From Pseudomonadota bacterium (GTDB taxonomy: Bacteria; Pseudomonadota; Gammaproteobacteria; Burkholderiales; Rhodocyclaceae), in contig JAGTRU010000002.1 of NCBI GenBank assembly GCA_018261905.1, positions 62,001 to 126,000 of the forward strand: a DNA stretch of 64,000 bases. The letters are read 5' to 3'. Position 1 is the first letter of the stretch. Each line of letters starts with the position of its first letter. This document shows positions 1 through 8,974 of this stretch, piece after piece. A program made the position numbers and the translations under genes. Under the pieces are notes generated by a model that made no database searches, was not told the DNA's origin, and saw only the letters and a program-made list of their open reading frames with translations.

Positions 1-1
1 T

Positions 2-1078
2 CGCCTGATTCCGCTGATCGATTCCTTCTTCCACCAGCGCGCCGGCCTGACGCGCCATCTGCCGCGCTACGCCAAATACCCGGCCCTGCTCTGCATCGCG
101 CTGAGCGAACAGCCGAATGCCGAGACGCAGAGCATTTTCGCCGAGCTGGCCGGCGGCAATGCCATCAACCTGCTTGCCCCGAGTTATCGCTCGCTGGTCG
201 TCTCGCTGCGCGATGGCCGCTGGCCGGAAGCCGTCACCGCCGCCGTCCGGGCCAGCCTGCGCCGCGCCCCCGGCGAGGCGCTGCCGGTCCCCGCGGCGGA
301 TGCCCTCGCCCTGGCCTGCGCCGCCGACCCTTTCGACCCCCGGCGCAGCCGACCGCCCCGCACCGCCAGCATCCTGATCGGCAGCGCCCGCCCGAAGGGC
401 CAGAGCACATCCGAATCGCTGGCCCGCGGGCTGGCGGCCGGCCTGGAACGGGCCGGAGTAAAGACCAGCCTGGTCCGCGCCATCAGCTTCGTCAAAGACG
501 GCCACCGGGCCGACAAGGCCCTCGCCACCTTGCTCGGCGGCGAACTGCTGGTCATCGCCGCGCCGCTCTACGTCGACGCCCTGCCCAGCCTGGCGACGCA
601 TGCCCTCGAACGTCTTGGCGAACAGTTGGGCAGCCAGCCGCACCAGGTGAAAAGCGTGGTCGGCATCATCAACTGCGGCTTCCCGGAAGCCGTGCACAAC
701 CGCACCGCCCTGCGCATTCTGCGCGCCTTCGCCCAGGCCAGCGGCCTCAACTGGGGCGGCGGCCTGGCCATGGGAGCCGGCGAAATACTGCACGGCAAAC
801 CGCTCTCCGCGGCCCGTTTCGTCATGCGTGCCCAGAGCCGCGCCCTGGCCCTCGCCGCCCGCGACCTGGCAGCCGGTCGCGGCATATCCCCGGAAGCCAG
901 CCAGCAGATGGCCCGCCCGCTACTGCCGGCCTTTCTTTTCCGCTGGGTGGCACCGTTCAAATGGATTCTGCAGGCGCGCTCCTACGGCGTTAGCTGGACA
1001 AAACTGCACGAACGCCCGCTCGATGAAACCGTTTCAATAACCTATTCGGAAATTGCCGGCTTCCGACGGGCGAAATAG
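2..1078 (+). CDS. Tandem flavodoxin-like / NADPH-dependent FMN reductase-like protein (5' end outside window)
   Basis: The reading frame is open from the first bases, so the gene begins upstream and only 358 C-terminal residues are visible. Near residue 124 a fresh Rossmann/flavodoxin fold begins with a beta strand and a phosphate-binding-type loop (ILIGSARPKGQST), followed by a helix, a second strand and AAPLYVDALP, as in NADPH-dependent FMN reductases and multimeric flavodoxins. The 120 residues before it also look like the end of a flavodoxin-like fold (PALLCIALSEQP, then NLLAPSYRSLVV). I therefore infer two flavodoxin-like units in one chain. The likely role is FMN-dependent electron transfer or quinone reduction; the partner is unknown. 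The stop TAG is followed by about 95 bp before the next gene. An internal ATG at 530 would cut the domain in two and is not the real start. Confidence 0.7.
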   Translation, partial: RLIPLIDSFFHQRAGLTRHLPRYAKYPALLCIALSEQPNAETQSIFAELAGGNAINLLAPSYRSLVVSLRDGRWPEAVTAAVRASLRRAPGEALPVPAADALALACAADPFDPRRSRPPRTASILIGSARPKGQSTSESLARGLAAGLERAGVKTSLVRAISFVKDGHRADKALATLLGGELLVIAAPLYVDALPSLATHALERLGEQLGSQPHQVKSVVGIINCGFPEAVHNRTALRILRAFAQASGLNWGGGLAMGAGEILHGKPLSAARFVMRAQSRALALAARDLAAGRGISPEASQQMARPLLPAFLFRWVAPFKWILQARSYGVSWTKLHERPLDETVSITYSEIAGFRRAK

Positions 1079-1173
1079 CCGGTCCGCTGCGACCGACCAC
1101 CGCTCAGCCCCGTTCGGCCGCCAGCGTTTTGCCTTATGTTCGACTGAGCTAACCAATAAGAAAGGAAGGCATC

Positions 1174-1962
1174 GTGTTTCGTCTGCTTCTCGTCCTCGGC
1201 CTCGGGGCTTTGATCGCCTGGGGCGTTAGCGTTCAGCGCGACCCGTATCGCACTGCCCTGCCCCTCGAGGTGGCCGATCTCAGCCCGCTCGCGCCGCAAC
1301 TGGGCAAGCTGCCGGCGGCCGATCGCGAACTCGTTCTCGGCTATCTCGAGCGCAGCCACGGCGACGTCCTTCCCGCCAAATTCGCCGATCCCGACGAACC
1401 GCTGACGGCACGAACGTTTGCCGAAGCCATCAAACTGCAGAAGCAATTCCTCGACAAACAAGCCGGGCTCATGGCCAAGTTGAAGGCCAGGGAAGCCGAA
1501 CGCGAAGCCGCCCTGGCCCCGCTCCGCGCCGCCCTCGACATCAGCCTGGTCAAGCGCGAGATCGTCCCCCTCGGCGAACTCGTCGGCCAGCCACTGATGG
1601 CGCCGAGCGCGCGCGCCAAGGCGGCGCTCGGCGGCAGTAACGAGCGGCCGATCATGGTCAGCACCTACCGCCTGCAGAACAACTCGAACGCGGTCGGCAT
1701 CCAGTCCCTGACCGCCAACGTGCGTATCCGCAAGGCCGGCAGTGACCGCTACGCGCTCGGCGAACTGAGTTCCTGCTATATCACCCACAACCGCCCGATC
1801 CGCTCCGGCGAAAGCAGCGAGATCCGCTGCGCCAACACCAACCGGGCAGCCAGCGAGGCCGATCGCGCCTACCTCGCGATGCCGCTCGACGACCTCGTCA
1901 TCGACTGGGAACCGCAACGGATTCGTTTCAACGATGGGCAGGAATTAGTGGCGAACGACTGA
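1174..1962 (+). CDS. Membrane-anchored protein of unknown function
   Basis: This 262-residue protein starts at GTG with a good Shine-Dalgarno (AAAGGAAGG) 4-5 bases upstream. Residues 1-18 form one hydrophobic segment with few charges, so it is a signal anchor or an uncleaved signal peptide. A helical, charge-rich region (about 80-125, many K/E/R and A) is followed by a beta-rich C-terminal half containing the phrases STYRLQNNSNAVGIQSL and SSCYITHNRPIRSGES with two cysteines, which could form a disulphide in the periplasm. I do not recognise the family. It stands alone between the flavodoxin-like gene and a convergent gene, and its stop abuts an interspersed repeat. The call is secure as a gene and open as to function. 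Confidence 0.75.
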   Translation: MFRLLLVLGLGALIAWGVSVQRDPYRTALPLEVADLSPLAPQLGKLPAADRELVLGYLERSHGDVLPAKFADPDEPLTARTFAEAIKLQKQFLDKQAGLMAKLKAREAEREAALAPLRAALDISLVKREIVPLGELVGQPLMAPSARAKAALGGSNERPIMVSTYRLQNNSNAVGIQSLTANVRIRKAGSDRYALGELSSCYITHNRPIRSGESSEIRCANTNRAASEADRAYLAMPLDDLVIDWEPQRIRFNDGQELVAND

Positions 1963-2127
1963 ACCTAGAAAACGCAATTGAACCGCAGAGACGCAGAGAT
2001 GCTGAGGAAAAACAAAGGCTTGCCAGGATGATTCAGCACACCTTCCGGGTGAGCCACAAAAGCCTTGCAAGCCATTGTTTTCACGTTCTTCTCTGCTCCT
2101 TTGCGACTCTGCGGTAAGGTTTTTAGG
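1962..2127 (+). repeat. Interspersed inverted-end repeat, copy A
   Basis: This element of about 166 bp begins at the stop codon of the preceding gene. Its left end reads GAACCGCAGAGACGCAGAG and its right end CTCTGCGGT, so the ends are inverted repeats, with an inner inverted pair GGCTTGC/GCAAGCC. It matches the copy at 18816-18970 in inverted orientation almost base for base, apart from about 8 extra bases near the left end. It shares only its ends with the copy at 6595-6751. It has no coding capacity and looks like a non-autonomous hairpin repeat (MITE- or REP-like). Confidence 0.8.
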
Positions 2128-2191
2128 ATAAATTGGGCGCCGCTATCCGGCGCGCTCCCTAGGATTAACCCGCATCGTTCCCCCGGCCCCC

Positions 2192-4918
2192 CTAGCCCTT
2201 CGCCAACTGCCCTTTGACATACCCGGCCCCGGACCCGTTCGGCGCCAGTTCGAGGTAGGTTTGATAGGCCTGCCTGGCCTTTTCAGCGTCGCCCGCCTTG
2301 CTCAACGCATCGCCCAGGTTGAGGTAGGCAATCGCCCGGGAGGGGTCGATCTTGATGGTGTTTTCAAACCAGCGGGCGGCTTCGCGGTACTTTTCCTGTT
2401 TGTAGAAGACGAAACCGAGGTTGTTGGCGGCCAGCGCAAAATCCGGGCGCTGTTTCAGGGCTTCGGTGAATTGCGCTTCAGCCTCGGCGTAGAGTTTTTC
2501 CTTGTAGAGCTGCAGACCGCGGTCGTTGGCCCGTTGGGCGAGTTGGCGGGCGCTGGTCGGCACGGCGACGGGCGGCGTGATCTTTTGCTCGCCACCTTGC
2601 AGGTCCTTGACGACGACGCTGGCCGCGACCACTGCGGCGGCGGGTTTGTCGCCGGCCGGCGGCAGCGGCGGGGGCGGCCGGCTGGCGTCGAGCTTGCTGT
2701 TAAGGGCGATGGCCTCGCTCGGCAACTGCTTGGTGTCGGCGCTGAGGAATTCGGCTTCGCTGGGCAATTCGAAAACAAAATCGCCGCCTTCCGACCCCGG
2801 CAGGCTGCCGAAGGCCGGCGTCTGGTGGGAGGCCGCGGCCACCGCCGGGGCGACGTAGGCGGCCAGCTCGGTGGCGGTGATCAGGCCGTCGCCGTTCAAG
2901 TCGCCCTTGCCGTTGAGGCCCTGCAGCAAGGCCCAGGTGAATACCGAATGACCGTTCGGGCCGCCATCGGCGACCAGTTGGTCGGCTCCGCCGGCGGTCA
3001 GCATCTGGCGGCCGAGGCGCTTGCCGTTGTCGCGCAGGAAATTGGCGTTGCCGGCGCCACGGGTCAGGCCGAGGCCGCTGTAGCAGGCATCCATGATGAA
3101 CAGCGCGTGCTTGGCGGTGATGCTTTCGGCGATGTTCTGCAATTCGGTCATCGGGATGGCGTCGGTAGCCATCTGGCCGGGGTCGGAATCGACCGGCACG
3201 ATGTAGCCCAGGTCGCGCCCGGAACTGAGTTGGCGGGTGGCGCCGTGGCCGGCGAAGAAGACGAACAGGCGGTCGTTTTTCTTCATCCCGGCATGCGCCA
3301 GCCGGTCGTGGAAGGCGGCGAGGATGCCGCTGCGGGTCGCTTCCCGGTTTTCCAGGGAAACGACGTGCTCATCGGCGAAACCGAATTTGCCGATCAGCGT
3401 TTCGCGGATGGCCTTGGCATCGCGCACCGCGTATTGCAGCTTCGGCCACTTGGCGTAGTCGTCGATGCCGATGACGATGGCCCAGGAATCGCTGTAGCCG
3501 GCAGCGCTGGCTGCCGTCGGCTGGGCCTGGGCGACGCCGCCCTTGGCGACGACGAAGGCGTTGCCGTCCCAGCCGGCGAACTGGTAGCCGGCGGCACTGA
3601 GGCGCTCGAGAATGCCGGGCAGCGCCTTGACGGTGCGTTCATGGATGTCGTGGAAGAGGATGATGCCGCGCCCTTCCTTGTCCACCGTCGTCAGCACGCG
3701 CTCGGCGATGGAAGCCGGGACCGGGTCGGCCCAATCCAGGGAATCGATATTCCACATCATCGAGCGCAGGTGGGCGCCGTCGAGCACGCCCAGGCCCTCG
3801 GCATTGCGCGCCCCGTAGGGGAAACGGAAGAGTTGCGAGCGACGGGCATCGACGGCTTTGAGCAGTTCGTCGGTATTGAGGATTTCGGTCTTCAGCGCCT
3901 CACCGCTTTTTTTCGACAACTGGGCATGGGTCAGGCTGTGATTGGCAATGACGTAACCGCCGTCAAGCAACTGCCGGCTGACTTCGGCGCGCGGCGACAG
4001 CTTGAGTTGGCCGGCGGCATTGACGGTGCCGAGATTGCTGCCGACTTCGAAGAAAATGGCCGGCGCGCCGTATTGCTTGAGGATGGCGGCGATTTCCTTG
4101 GTGTAGGTGCCGTGCGGGCCGTCATCGAAGGTCAGGACCAGGGTTTTCGGCGGCAGGCTGACGCCGAAAACTTCGCCCTCGGATTCGTCCCTGACCTTCT
4201 TCGCCTTGCCACGCATGCCGGGCTCGGCGACTTCCGGGGCAGCCGGATAAGGCAGCACGACGCCGAAATCCTTGAGAATCTGCTCGCGGTTGTAACGGGT
4301 CTTCAACTTGGCGACGTAGTCATCCCAGCGCTCGCGTTTCAAGTCGATGGCCCGCGCCTCGAAGCGACCGAAGACCTGGCGGATTTCCTTTTCGTAATTG
4401 CGCTCGATTTCGGCCAGGGCATCGAGGTCTTCGCCGATCCGCTTGTGCAGTTTGATGGCCGGGAGCGTACCGTCCTTGGCGACGGCTTCCTGCAGGCTGC
4501 GCAGCAATTCGCGGAAGGCCAGGCGATCGGCGTCGAAGAGGTCGGGATCGCTTTCGATGTAGTCGAGCAGGCCGGCGATAGTTTCGAAACGTTTGCCGGC
4601 CCCGGAAGCCACCAGCCTCTCAAGCGCGGCTTCGAGATCGACGATACGCTGGCGATTCTCGTGAAACAGCGCCTGGCCGACCTGGTTGGCCGGTTCGCGC
4701 TCACTTGCCGAGAGGGCCTTTTCGTCGGCAAACAGGACGATGATCTTGCGATAGGCGGCCAGGGTTTCCCGCAGATTGCCGGCCAGCCCGGCATTTTCGG
4801 CCGCTGGCGGGGCCTCTTCGGCGACCGGCGCCGCGGGCAGCCCGCCCCGCACCACTGCCCAGCCGATAGCCGCACCAAGAACGACAACGAGCGCCGCCGC
4901 CACGATTTTCTTGTTCAT
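2192..4918 (-). CDS. Polysaccharide deacetylase - caspase-like peptidase - EF-hand - TPR fusion protein
   Basis: This 908-residue protein starts at ATG 4918 after a G-rich ribosome site (the frame stays open upstream, but the signal segment begins here). Residues 4-23 are a hydrophobic signal or anchor, followed by an Ala/Pro linker and a helical region (45-215). A NodB polysaccharide deacetylase domain spans about 255-455, with TFDDGP (263-268), HSLTH (327-331), RFPYG (365-369) and LFHD (421-424), so the metal ligands and catalytic bases look complete. A caspase-fold (peptidase C14) domain spans about 478-715 with the His/Cys dyad His558 (FAGHG) and Cys612 (DACYSG). Inside its C-terminal part lies an EF-hand-type loop, DLNGDGLITATE (673-684). 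A Pro-rich linker leads to TPR repeats (about 795-895). Each domain is established; the combination is what is odd. Location is probably periplasmic or cell-surface. Confidence 0.88.
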   Translation of the reverse strand: MNKKIVAAALVVVLGAAIGWAVVRGGLPAAPVAEEAPPAAENAGLAGNLRETLAAYRKIIVLFADEKALSASEREPANQVGQALFHENRQRIVDLEAALERLVASGAGKRFETIAGLLDYIESDPDLFDADRLAFRELLRSLQEAVAKDGTLPAIKLHKRIGEDLDALAEIERNYEKEIRQVFGRFEARAIDLKRERWDDYVAKLKTRYNREQILKDFGVVLPYPAAPEVAEPGMRGKAKKVRDESEGEVFGVSLPPKTLVLTFDDGPHGTYTKEIAAILKQYGAPAIFFEVGSNLGTVNAAGQLKLSPRAEVSRQLLDGGYVIANHSLTHAQLSKKSGEALKTEILNTDELLKAVDARRSQLFRFPYGARNAEGLGVLDGAHLRSMMWNIDSLDWADPVPASIAERVLTTVDKEGRGIILFHDIHERTVKALPGILERLSAAGYQFAGWDGNAFVVAKGGVAQAQPTAASAAGYSDSWAIVIGIDDYAKWPKLQYAVRDAKAIRETLIGKFGFADEHVVSLENREATRSGILAAFHDRLAHAGMKKNDRLFVFFAGHGATRQLSSGRDLGYIVPVDSDPGQMATDAIPMTELQNIAESITAKHALFIMDACYSGLGLTRGAGNANFLRDNGKRLGRQMLTAGGADQLVADGGPNGHSVFTWALLQGLNGKGDLNGDGLITATELAAYVAPAVAAASHQTPAFGSLPGSEGGDFVFELPSEAEFLSADTKQLPSEAIALNSKLDASRPPPPLPPAGDKPAAAVVAASVVVKDLQGGEQKITPPVAVPTSARQLAQRANDRGLQLYKEKLYAEAEAQFTEALKQRPDFALAANNLGFVFYKQEKYREAARWFENTIKIDPSRAIAYLNLGDALSKAGDAEKARQAYQTYLELAPNGSGAGYVKGQLAKG

Positions 4919-5030
4919 TCCCCCGCCCCCCGCAGCAAATGCCGAGCGCATTCTGAGGGGAGGCGCCGGAAAGATCAACCGGCCAGGGGAAAAGTCGGCC
5001 AGCCGGAAGCGGCCGCGCTGGCGCGGCGGC

Positions 5031-5438
5031 CTAGTTAATGCCGCGGGCGGTGAACGCCGGCACGTACTTGAAATCAGTGGCGGGAATGTGCCGACATAGC
5101 CAGTCGCGCAGGAAAAAGGTGGTCTGCTCATTGAGCGGGGCAAGGCCGGCATGAAAATCGGCCTGCAGGTCGAGGCAGAGCTTCACCAGACTGTCGTGTT
5201 CGAGTTTGTGCTGCTTGAAATCCGGATAATCGACCAGACACATGTTTCTCTCTTCAGCGGCGAAGTGCTGGGCGACGAAGGCGATCAGGTTGTCGAGGGC
5301 CTCGCCGGTGCTGATGTGCTCCCCTATGCCGATGGAGCGGTGCAGGGTATTGAGCAGTTCGAAGAGTTGACGATGCTCTTCGTCGTGCTGCGCCACTTGG
5401 GTGGCAAACCTTTCTTGCGACCAGGTAATCAGAGACAT
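5031..5438 (-). CDS. Bacteriohemerythrin
   Basis: This 135-residue single-domain protein has the complete diiron ligand set of bacterial hemerythrins: His18 and His22 (HDEEH), His58 and Glu62 (HFAAE), His77 and His81 (HKLEH), and His117 with Asp122. It therefore should bind O2 reversibly at a non-haem diiron site, probably in the cytoplasm, for oxygen storage or sensing. The ATG at 5438 is chosen because AAGGA lies 7-8 bases upstream and the domain starts at once; upstream in-frame codons give no hemerythrin similarity. It lies just upstream of the deacetylase-caspase gene on the same strand, with about 110 bp between them, so co-transcription is possible but not shown. Confidence 0.92.
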   Translation of the reverse strand: MSLITWSQERFATQVAQHDEEHRQLFELLNTLHRSIGIGEHISTGEALDNLIAFVAQHFAAEERNMCLVDYPDFKQHKLEHDSLVKLCLDLQADFHAGLAPLNEQTTFFLRDWLCRHIPATDFKYVPAFTARGIN

Positions 5439-5616
5439 GGATTTTTCCTTAATGCGAATGCGGCAGATCAATAAACTCTCCCGTCCGACGGAGAGACGCG
5501 GGCCGTGGCTATGGGCCGGCGGCGAGAGTAGTCGATCGACCGCCGTCATTCCATAGGCATTGTGTAACGACATGGGCATTTTTTGGCAAGCACCACGAAA
5601 CGGCCGAAAATTGACC

Positions 5617-6480
5617 TCAGGCGTCGCCCAGGCGCTCGTACTCGGCGATCACCTGCGCCCCCAGGAGAACCAGGGTGGCGGCGAGTTCCATGGTGAACAG
5701 GGTGACCACTGCCGTGGTCAGCGAGCCATAGACCACGCTGACCTTGGACAAGGTGGTGAAATACCAGATCAGGATATGGCGCAGGATTTCCCACAGCATG
5801 GCGGCGCTGAAACCGCCGATCAAGGCGTGACTGAGGCGCATGCGACCGACCGGGGCGATCAGGTAAAGGGCGCTGAGGACCAGGGTTTCGGTGAGCAGAC
5901 CAAGGCCGTAGAAGAGGTAACCGGAAACGCCGCTCAGCGACCAGTCACGCCCCAGCCAATGAATATTTTCCTGGGCCACGGCCTGCAGGATGGCGGAAAC
6001 CATGGTCACCGTCAGCAGGGTAAAGGCGAGCAGCAGCACAAAGCAATAGGGCAATACCGCCGAGATCAGGAAATGGCGTTTTCGGGTCATTCCGCGATGG
6101 ACGAAGATGATGGCCATCGCCTTTTCCAGCACCGAAAAAGCCTGGGAACTGAAAAACAGCATGCTGACCAGCAGCAGCGCGCCAATTGCCGCGCGATTCT
6201 CGAGGAAGCCGGAAACGTCGGCCAGGACGGCCCGCGACTGGCTGGGCACCAACCACTCCAGGTAGCGCCCAACGGTTTCCAGGAGCGCCGCCTGATCGAC
6301 CAGATGCGACAAGGCGATGATCGACAGGATAAGCAGCGGCAAGACCGAAAGCAGCGCGTAATTGGCGATGGCGCCGGCCAGCAGCAGCCCCTGGTTGTGT
6401 TGAAAACCGCGCAGCACTTGCAGGACGAAGTCGGCCGGATGGGAGATGACGCGGACGGCGGAATTACTGAGAGGCGGCAT
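5617..6480 (-). CDS. YihY/BrkB family inner-membrane protein
   Basis: This 287-residue polytopic membrane protein has about six hydrophobic spans. Early phrases such as AGAIANYALLSVLPLLIL, and the later SHALIGGFSAAMLWEIL and VYGSLTTAVVTLFTMEL, are typical of the YihY/BrkB family. Members were once annotated as ribonuclease BN in error; the molecular function is not settled, with envelope or transport roles proposed. It lies between the hemerythrin gene and an intergenic repeat, on the same strand as gpmI. The length is normal for the short form of the family, which lacks the C-terminal extension. Confidence 0.88.
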   Translation of the reverse strand: MPPLSNSAVRVISHPADFVLQVLRGFQHNQGLLLAGAIANYALLSVLPLLILSIIALSHLVDQAALLETVGRYLEWLVPSQSRAVLADVSGFLENRAAIGALLLVSMLFFSSQAFSVLEKAMAIIFVHRGMTRKRHFLISAVLPYCFVLLLAFTLLTVTMVSAILQAVAQENIHWLGRDWSLSGVSGYLFYGLGLLTETLVLSALYLIAPVGRMRLSHALIGGFSAAMLWEILRHILIWYFTTLSKVSVVYGSLTTAVVTLFTMELAATLVLLGAQVIAEYERLGDA

Positions 6481-6594
6481 GGGCGAAAGTCCGAAGAGTT
6501 ACGGCCGGCGCGGCGATCGCCCGCCGCCGGGCCGGGGCCGGCCAGCCATGCGCGGCGATGGCTGGCGAACCGGCGGGCAAGAATGACGCAACAA

Positions 6595-6751
6595 TCCTAG
6601 AAAACACCATTGAACCGCAGTGACGCAGAGGAATAACCACGACGTGCCCGGATGATTCGGCGCCCCATCCGGGCCAGCCGAATCATTGAGGCAAGCGACT
6701 GCTTTTGCGCGCCTCTCTGCTCCTCTGCGACTTTGCGGTGAGGTTTTCCGG
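6595..6751 (+). repeat. Interspersed inverted-end repeat, copy B
   Basis: This copy of about 157 bp occupies most of the 320-bp gap between the BrkB-like gene and gpmI. Its ends match copy A (CCTAGAAAAC, then TTGAACCGCAG on the left; CTCTGCGACTTTGCGGTGAGG on the right, split by one or two changes). Its middle is different: it carries its own inverted pair, GATGATTCGGC and GCCGAATCATT. The rest of this gap (6481-6594 and 6752-6800) shows no gene. Confidence 0.75.
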
Positions 6752-6800
6752 ATAATGACAGGCGACATTCGATAGCGTAACCAATATCCGCTTGGCCGGG

Positions 6801-8441
6801 CTATTTGATGTCGAGCAGGCTGTCGTCCCAGGCGGCATGTTTTTCCAGCCCGAGCAGGTTGGCGACGGTGGCGGCAATATTCGACAAACCGGCCTTTTCC
6901 GTCTGCTGCAGGGCCAGCTTGCCGCCGCTGACGTTGTCGTAAAGGATCAGCGGCACCGGATTCAGGGTGTGTGCCGTCTTCGCCTTGAAGCTGCCATCCT
7001 GATTCTGCGACGGCTGCTTGGTCTTCTTGTCCAGTTCGTACATTTCGTCGGCATTGCCGTGGTCGGCGGTGATCAGCGCGACGCCGCCCAGCGCGTCGAT
7101 GACCGGCAGCAGGCGGGCCAGTTGCAGGTCGACGGCTTCGACGGCCATGGTCGCGGCGCGGAAGTTGCCGGTGTGGCCGACCATGTCGCCATTGGCGTAA
7201 TTGCAGCGCAGGGTCCGATACTGACCGGATTGCAGGGCGGCGATCATGGCGTCGGTGATTTCAGCCGCCTTCATCCACGGCCGCTGCTCGAAGGGCACGA
7301 CATCGCTCGGCACTTCCAGCCAGGTTTCGCCGTCGAACTTGCCGGAACGGTTGCCGTTCCAGAAATAGGTGACATGGCCGAATTTCTGCGTTTCCGAACA
7401 GGCGAACTGGGCGATGCCGGCCTTGCTGAACCATTCGCCGGTGGTGTCCTTGATCGCCGGCGGGGCCACCAGGAAGCGCTTGGGCAACTTGAGATCGCCG
7501 TCGTACTGCAGCATGCCGGCGTAAGTCACCTGCGGCAGGCGGACCCGGTCGAACTTGGCGAACGCCGCTTCCTCGAAGGCACGGCTGATTTCGATGGCGC
7601 GGTCGCCGCGGAAATTGAAGAAAACGACCGAGTCGCCATCCTCAATCGTGCCGACGGGTTTTCCATTCTCGCCGATGACGAAGGGCGGCAGGTCCTGGTC
7701 GATGGTCCCCGGGTTCTGCTGGCGCAGGCCGTTGACCGCCGCCGTGGCATTGGCGAACTGCTGGCCTAGGCCCAGCACGTGGGTCTGCCAGCCGGCTTCG
7801 ACCATCGGCCAGTTGGCATCGTAGCGGTCCATGGTGATGTTCTGCCGGCCGCCGCCGGAAGCGATGCGGGCATCGAAAGCGGCATCGCTGATGTCGGCCA
7901 GGAAGGCTTCGAAGGGCACGACGTAATCCAGCGCGCTGGTTTCCGGCACGTCGCGACCGTCGAGCAGGGCATGGATGCGCACGCGCTTGATGCCTTCGGC
8001 CTTGGCCTGGACGACCATGGCTTTCAGGTGGTCGATGTGGCTATGCACATTGCCGTCGGAAAAGAGCCCCATGAAATGGACGACACCCCGCCCGGCCTTG
8101 GCGCCGGCGACGATCTGCTGCCAGGCCTCGCCCTGCCAGATGGCGCCGCTGGCGATGGCGTTGGCCACCAGCGCGGCGCCCTGGGAATAGACCTGGCCGG
8201 CGCCAATGGCATTGTGGCCGACTTCGGAATTACCCATGTCGTCGTCGGACGGCATGCCGACGGCGGTGCCGTGGGCGCGCAGGCGGATGTTCGGGTAATT
8301 GGCGAAGAGGCGTTCGAGGGTCGGCTTGCGGGCGGCGGCAATGGCGCTGCCGACTTCGCTTTTCGGCAGGCCGTAGCCGTCCATCACAATAATGACCACG
8401 GGGCCCGTCACTCCGGGGAAGGAAGAGAGTTTGGCTAGCAT
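6801..8441 (-). CDS. gpmI: 2,3-bisphosphoglycerate-independent phosphoglycerate mutase
   Basis: This 546-residue enzyme interconverts 3- and 2-phosphoglycerate in glycolysis and gluconeogenesis, in the cytosol, with two Mn ions. The alkaline-phosphatase-like catalytic core is seen at MDGYGL (Asp21) and DDDMGNSEVGH, where Ser72 is the phosphoserine. The substrate-binding insert follows (HFMGLFSDGNVHSH, then HALLDGRD). The C-terminal metal motifs are NYANGDMVGHTG and TADHGNADEM. The start at 8441 puts the domain about 12 residues in, with only a weak ribosome site (GGAAC); the frame is open to 8534, so a longer form is not excluded. Length is somewhat above the usual 510. Confidence 0.95.
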   Translation of the reverse strand: MLAKLSSFPGVTGPVVIIVMDGYGLPKSEVGSAIAAARKPTLERLFANYPNIRLRAHGTAVGMPSDDDMGNSEVGHNAIGAGQVYSQGAALVANAIASGAIWQGEAWQQIVAGAKAGRGVVHFMGLFSDGNVHSHIDHLKAMVVQAKAEGIKRVRIHALLDGRDVPETSALDYVVPFEAFLADISDAAFDARIASGGGRQNITMDRYDANWPMVEAGWQTHVLGLGQQFANATAAVNGLRQQNPGTIDQDLPPFVIGENGKPVGTIEDGDSVVFFNFRGDRAIEISRAFEEAAFAKFDRVRLPQVTYAGMLQYDGDLKLPKRFLVAPPAIKDTTGEWFSKAGIAQFACSETQKFGHVTYFWNGNRSGKFDGETWLEVPSDVVPFEQRPWMKAAEITDAMIAALQSGQYRTLRCNYANGDMVGHTGNFRAATMAVEAVDLQLARLLPVIDALGGVALITADHGNADEMYELDKKTKQPSQNQDGSFKAKTAHTLNPVPLILYDNVSGGKLALQQTEKAGLSNIAATVANLLGLEKHAAWDDSLLDIK

Positions 8442-8588
8442 GAGCAGTTCCGGCAAGGAATTCGAAGGGGGTGCAAGGGCGCGGCGAAACGCCAGGGGCA
8501 AGCACCGCGAGGGCGCTATTTTACCGTTGAACAATCGCCCGACGGCAGTCTCTAACCGGCGGGGGCGGGGGGCGCCGCATCATTCTTG

Positions 8589-8617
8589 TTGATTCCGTGC
8601 TTTTCCGCCGATACCAT
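8589..8617 (+). promoter_or_regulatory. Candidate sigma-70 promoter for the 8648 gene
   Basis: A -35 box TTGATT (8589-8594) and a -10 box TACCAT (8612-8617) are separated by exactly 17 bases, about 30 bases upstream of the ATG at 8648. The match is moderate and was found by eye. Confidence 0.45.
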
Positions 8618-8647
8618 GGGTTGTAGATCATTTCACGATGGACCGTC

Positions 8648-8974
8648 ATGGACACCCGCCTGCGCTATTTGCCGATATCCGACGTCGAAGAAGGCATGGT
8701 GCTTGGCGCGCCGGCGGTGCCGGTCGATCACGGGGTCAGCGATTTCAGCCTGCCGGCCGGCCACCCCTTGACCGAGAGCAACATCCACCAATTGGCGGTG
8801 CGCCACGCCGAATTCGTCTGCGTCCAATTGCCCGACGAACGCAGCCCGGAAGAGCGCGAGGCCGAATGGGCCATGAACGAAATGCGGCTGCAACACGTTT
8901 TCCGGGGCGCCGATCTCAACGATCCGACCATAGCCCGCCTGTACCAGGCGGTGCTCGCTTTCCGGAGAAGCTGA
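8648..8974 (+). CDS. Small protein resembling the N-terminal module of HD-GYP proteins
   Basis: This 108-residue protein opens with LRYLPISDVEEGMVLGAP and continues with DFSLPAGHPLTESNIHQL. This is the pattern (a strand, EGMVL, a strand, LPAGxxLTxxxI) seen in the short domain that precedes HD-GYP phosphodiesterase domains. Here the module stands alone. No HD-GYP residues follow. Its stop overlaps the start of the HDOD gene by one base (TGATG), so the two are probably co-translated. I infer a regulatory or scaffolding partner of the HDOD protein; function is not known. Confidence 0.7.
   Translation: MDTRLRYLPISDVEEGMVLGAPAVPVDHGVSDFSLPAGHPLTESNIHQLAVRHAEFVCVQLPDERSPEEREAEWAMNEMRLQHVFRGADLNDPTIARLYQAVLAFRRS

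Noticed and set aside
2261..5038. A 925-codon open frame on the plus strand
   Set aside because: It is the antisense of the deacetylase-caspase gene. High GC opens the opposite frame; the translation shows no recognisable motif while the minus strand has complete catalytic motifs.
4919..5152. Upstream extension of the deacetylase-caspase gene
   Set aside because: The extra 78 residues would precede the signal segment, are Pro/Arg-rich and run into the hemerythrin gene.
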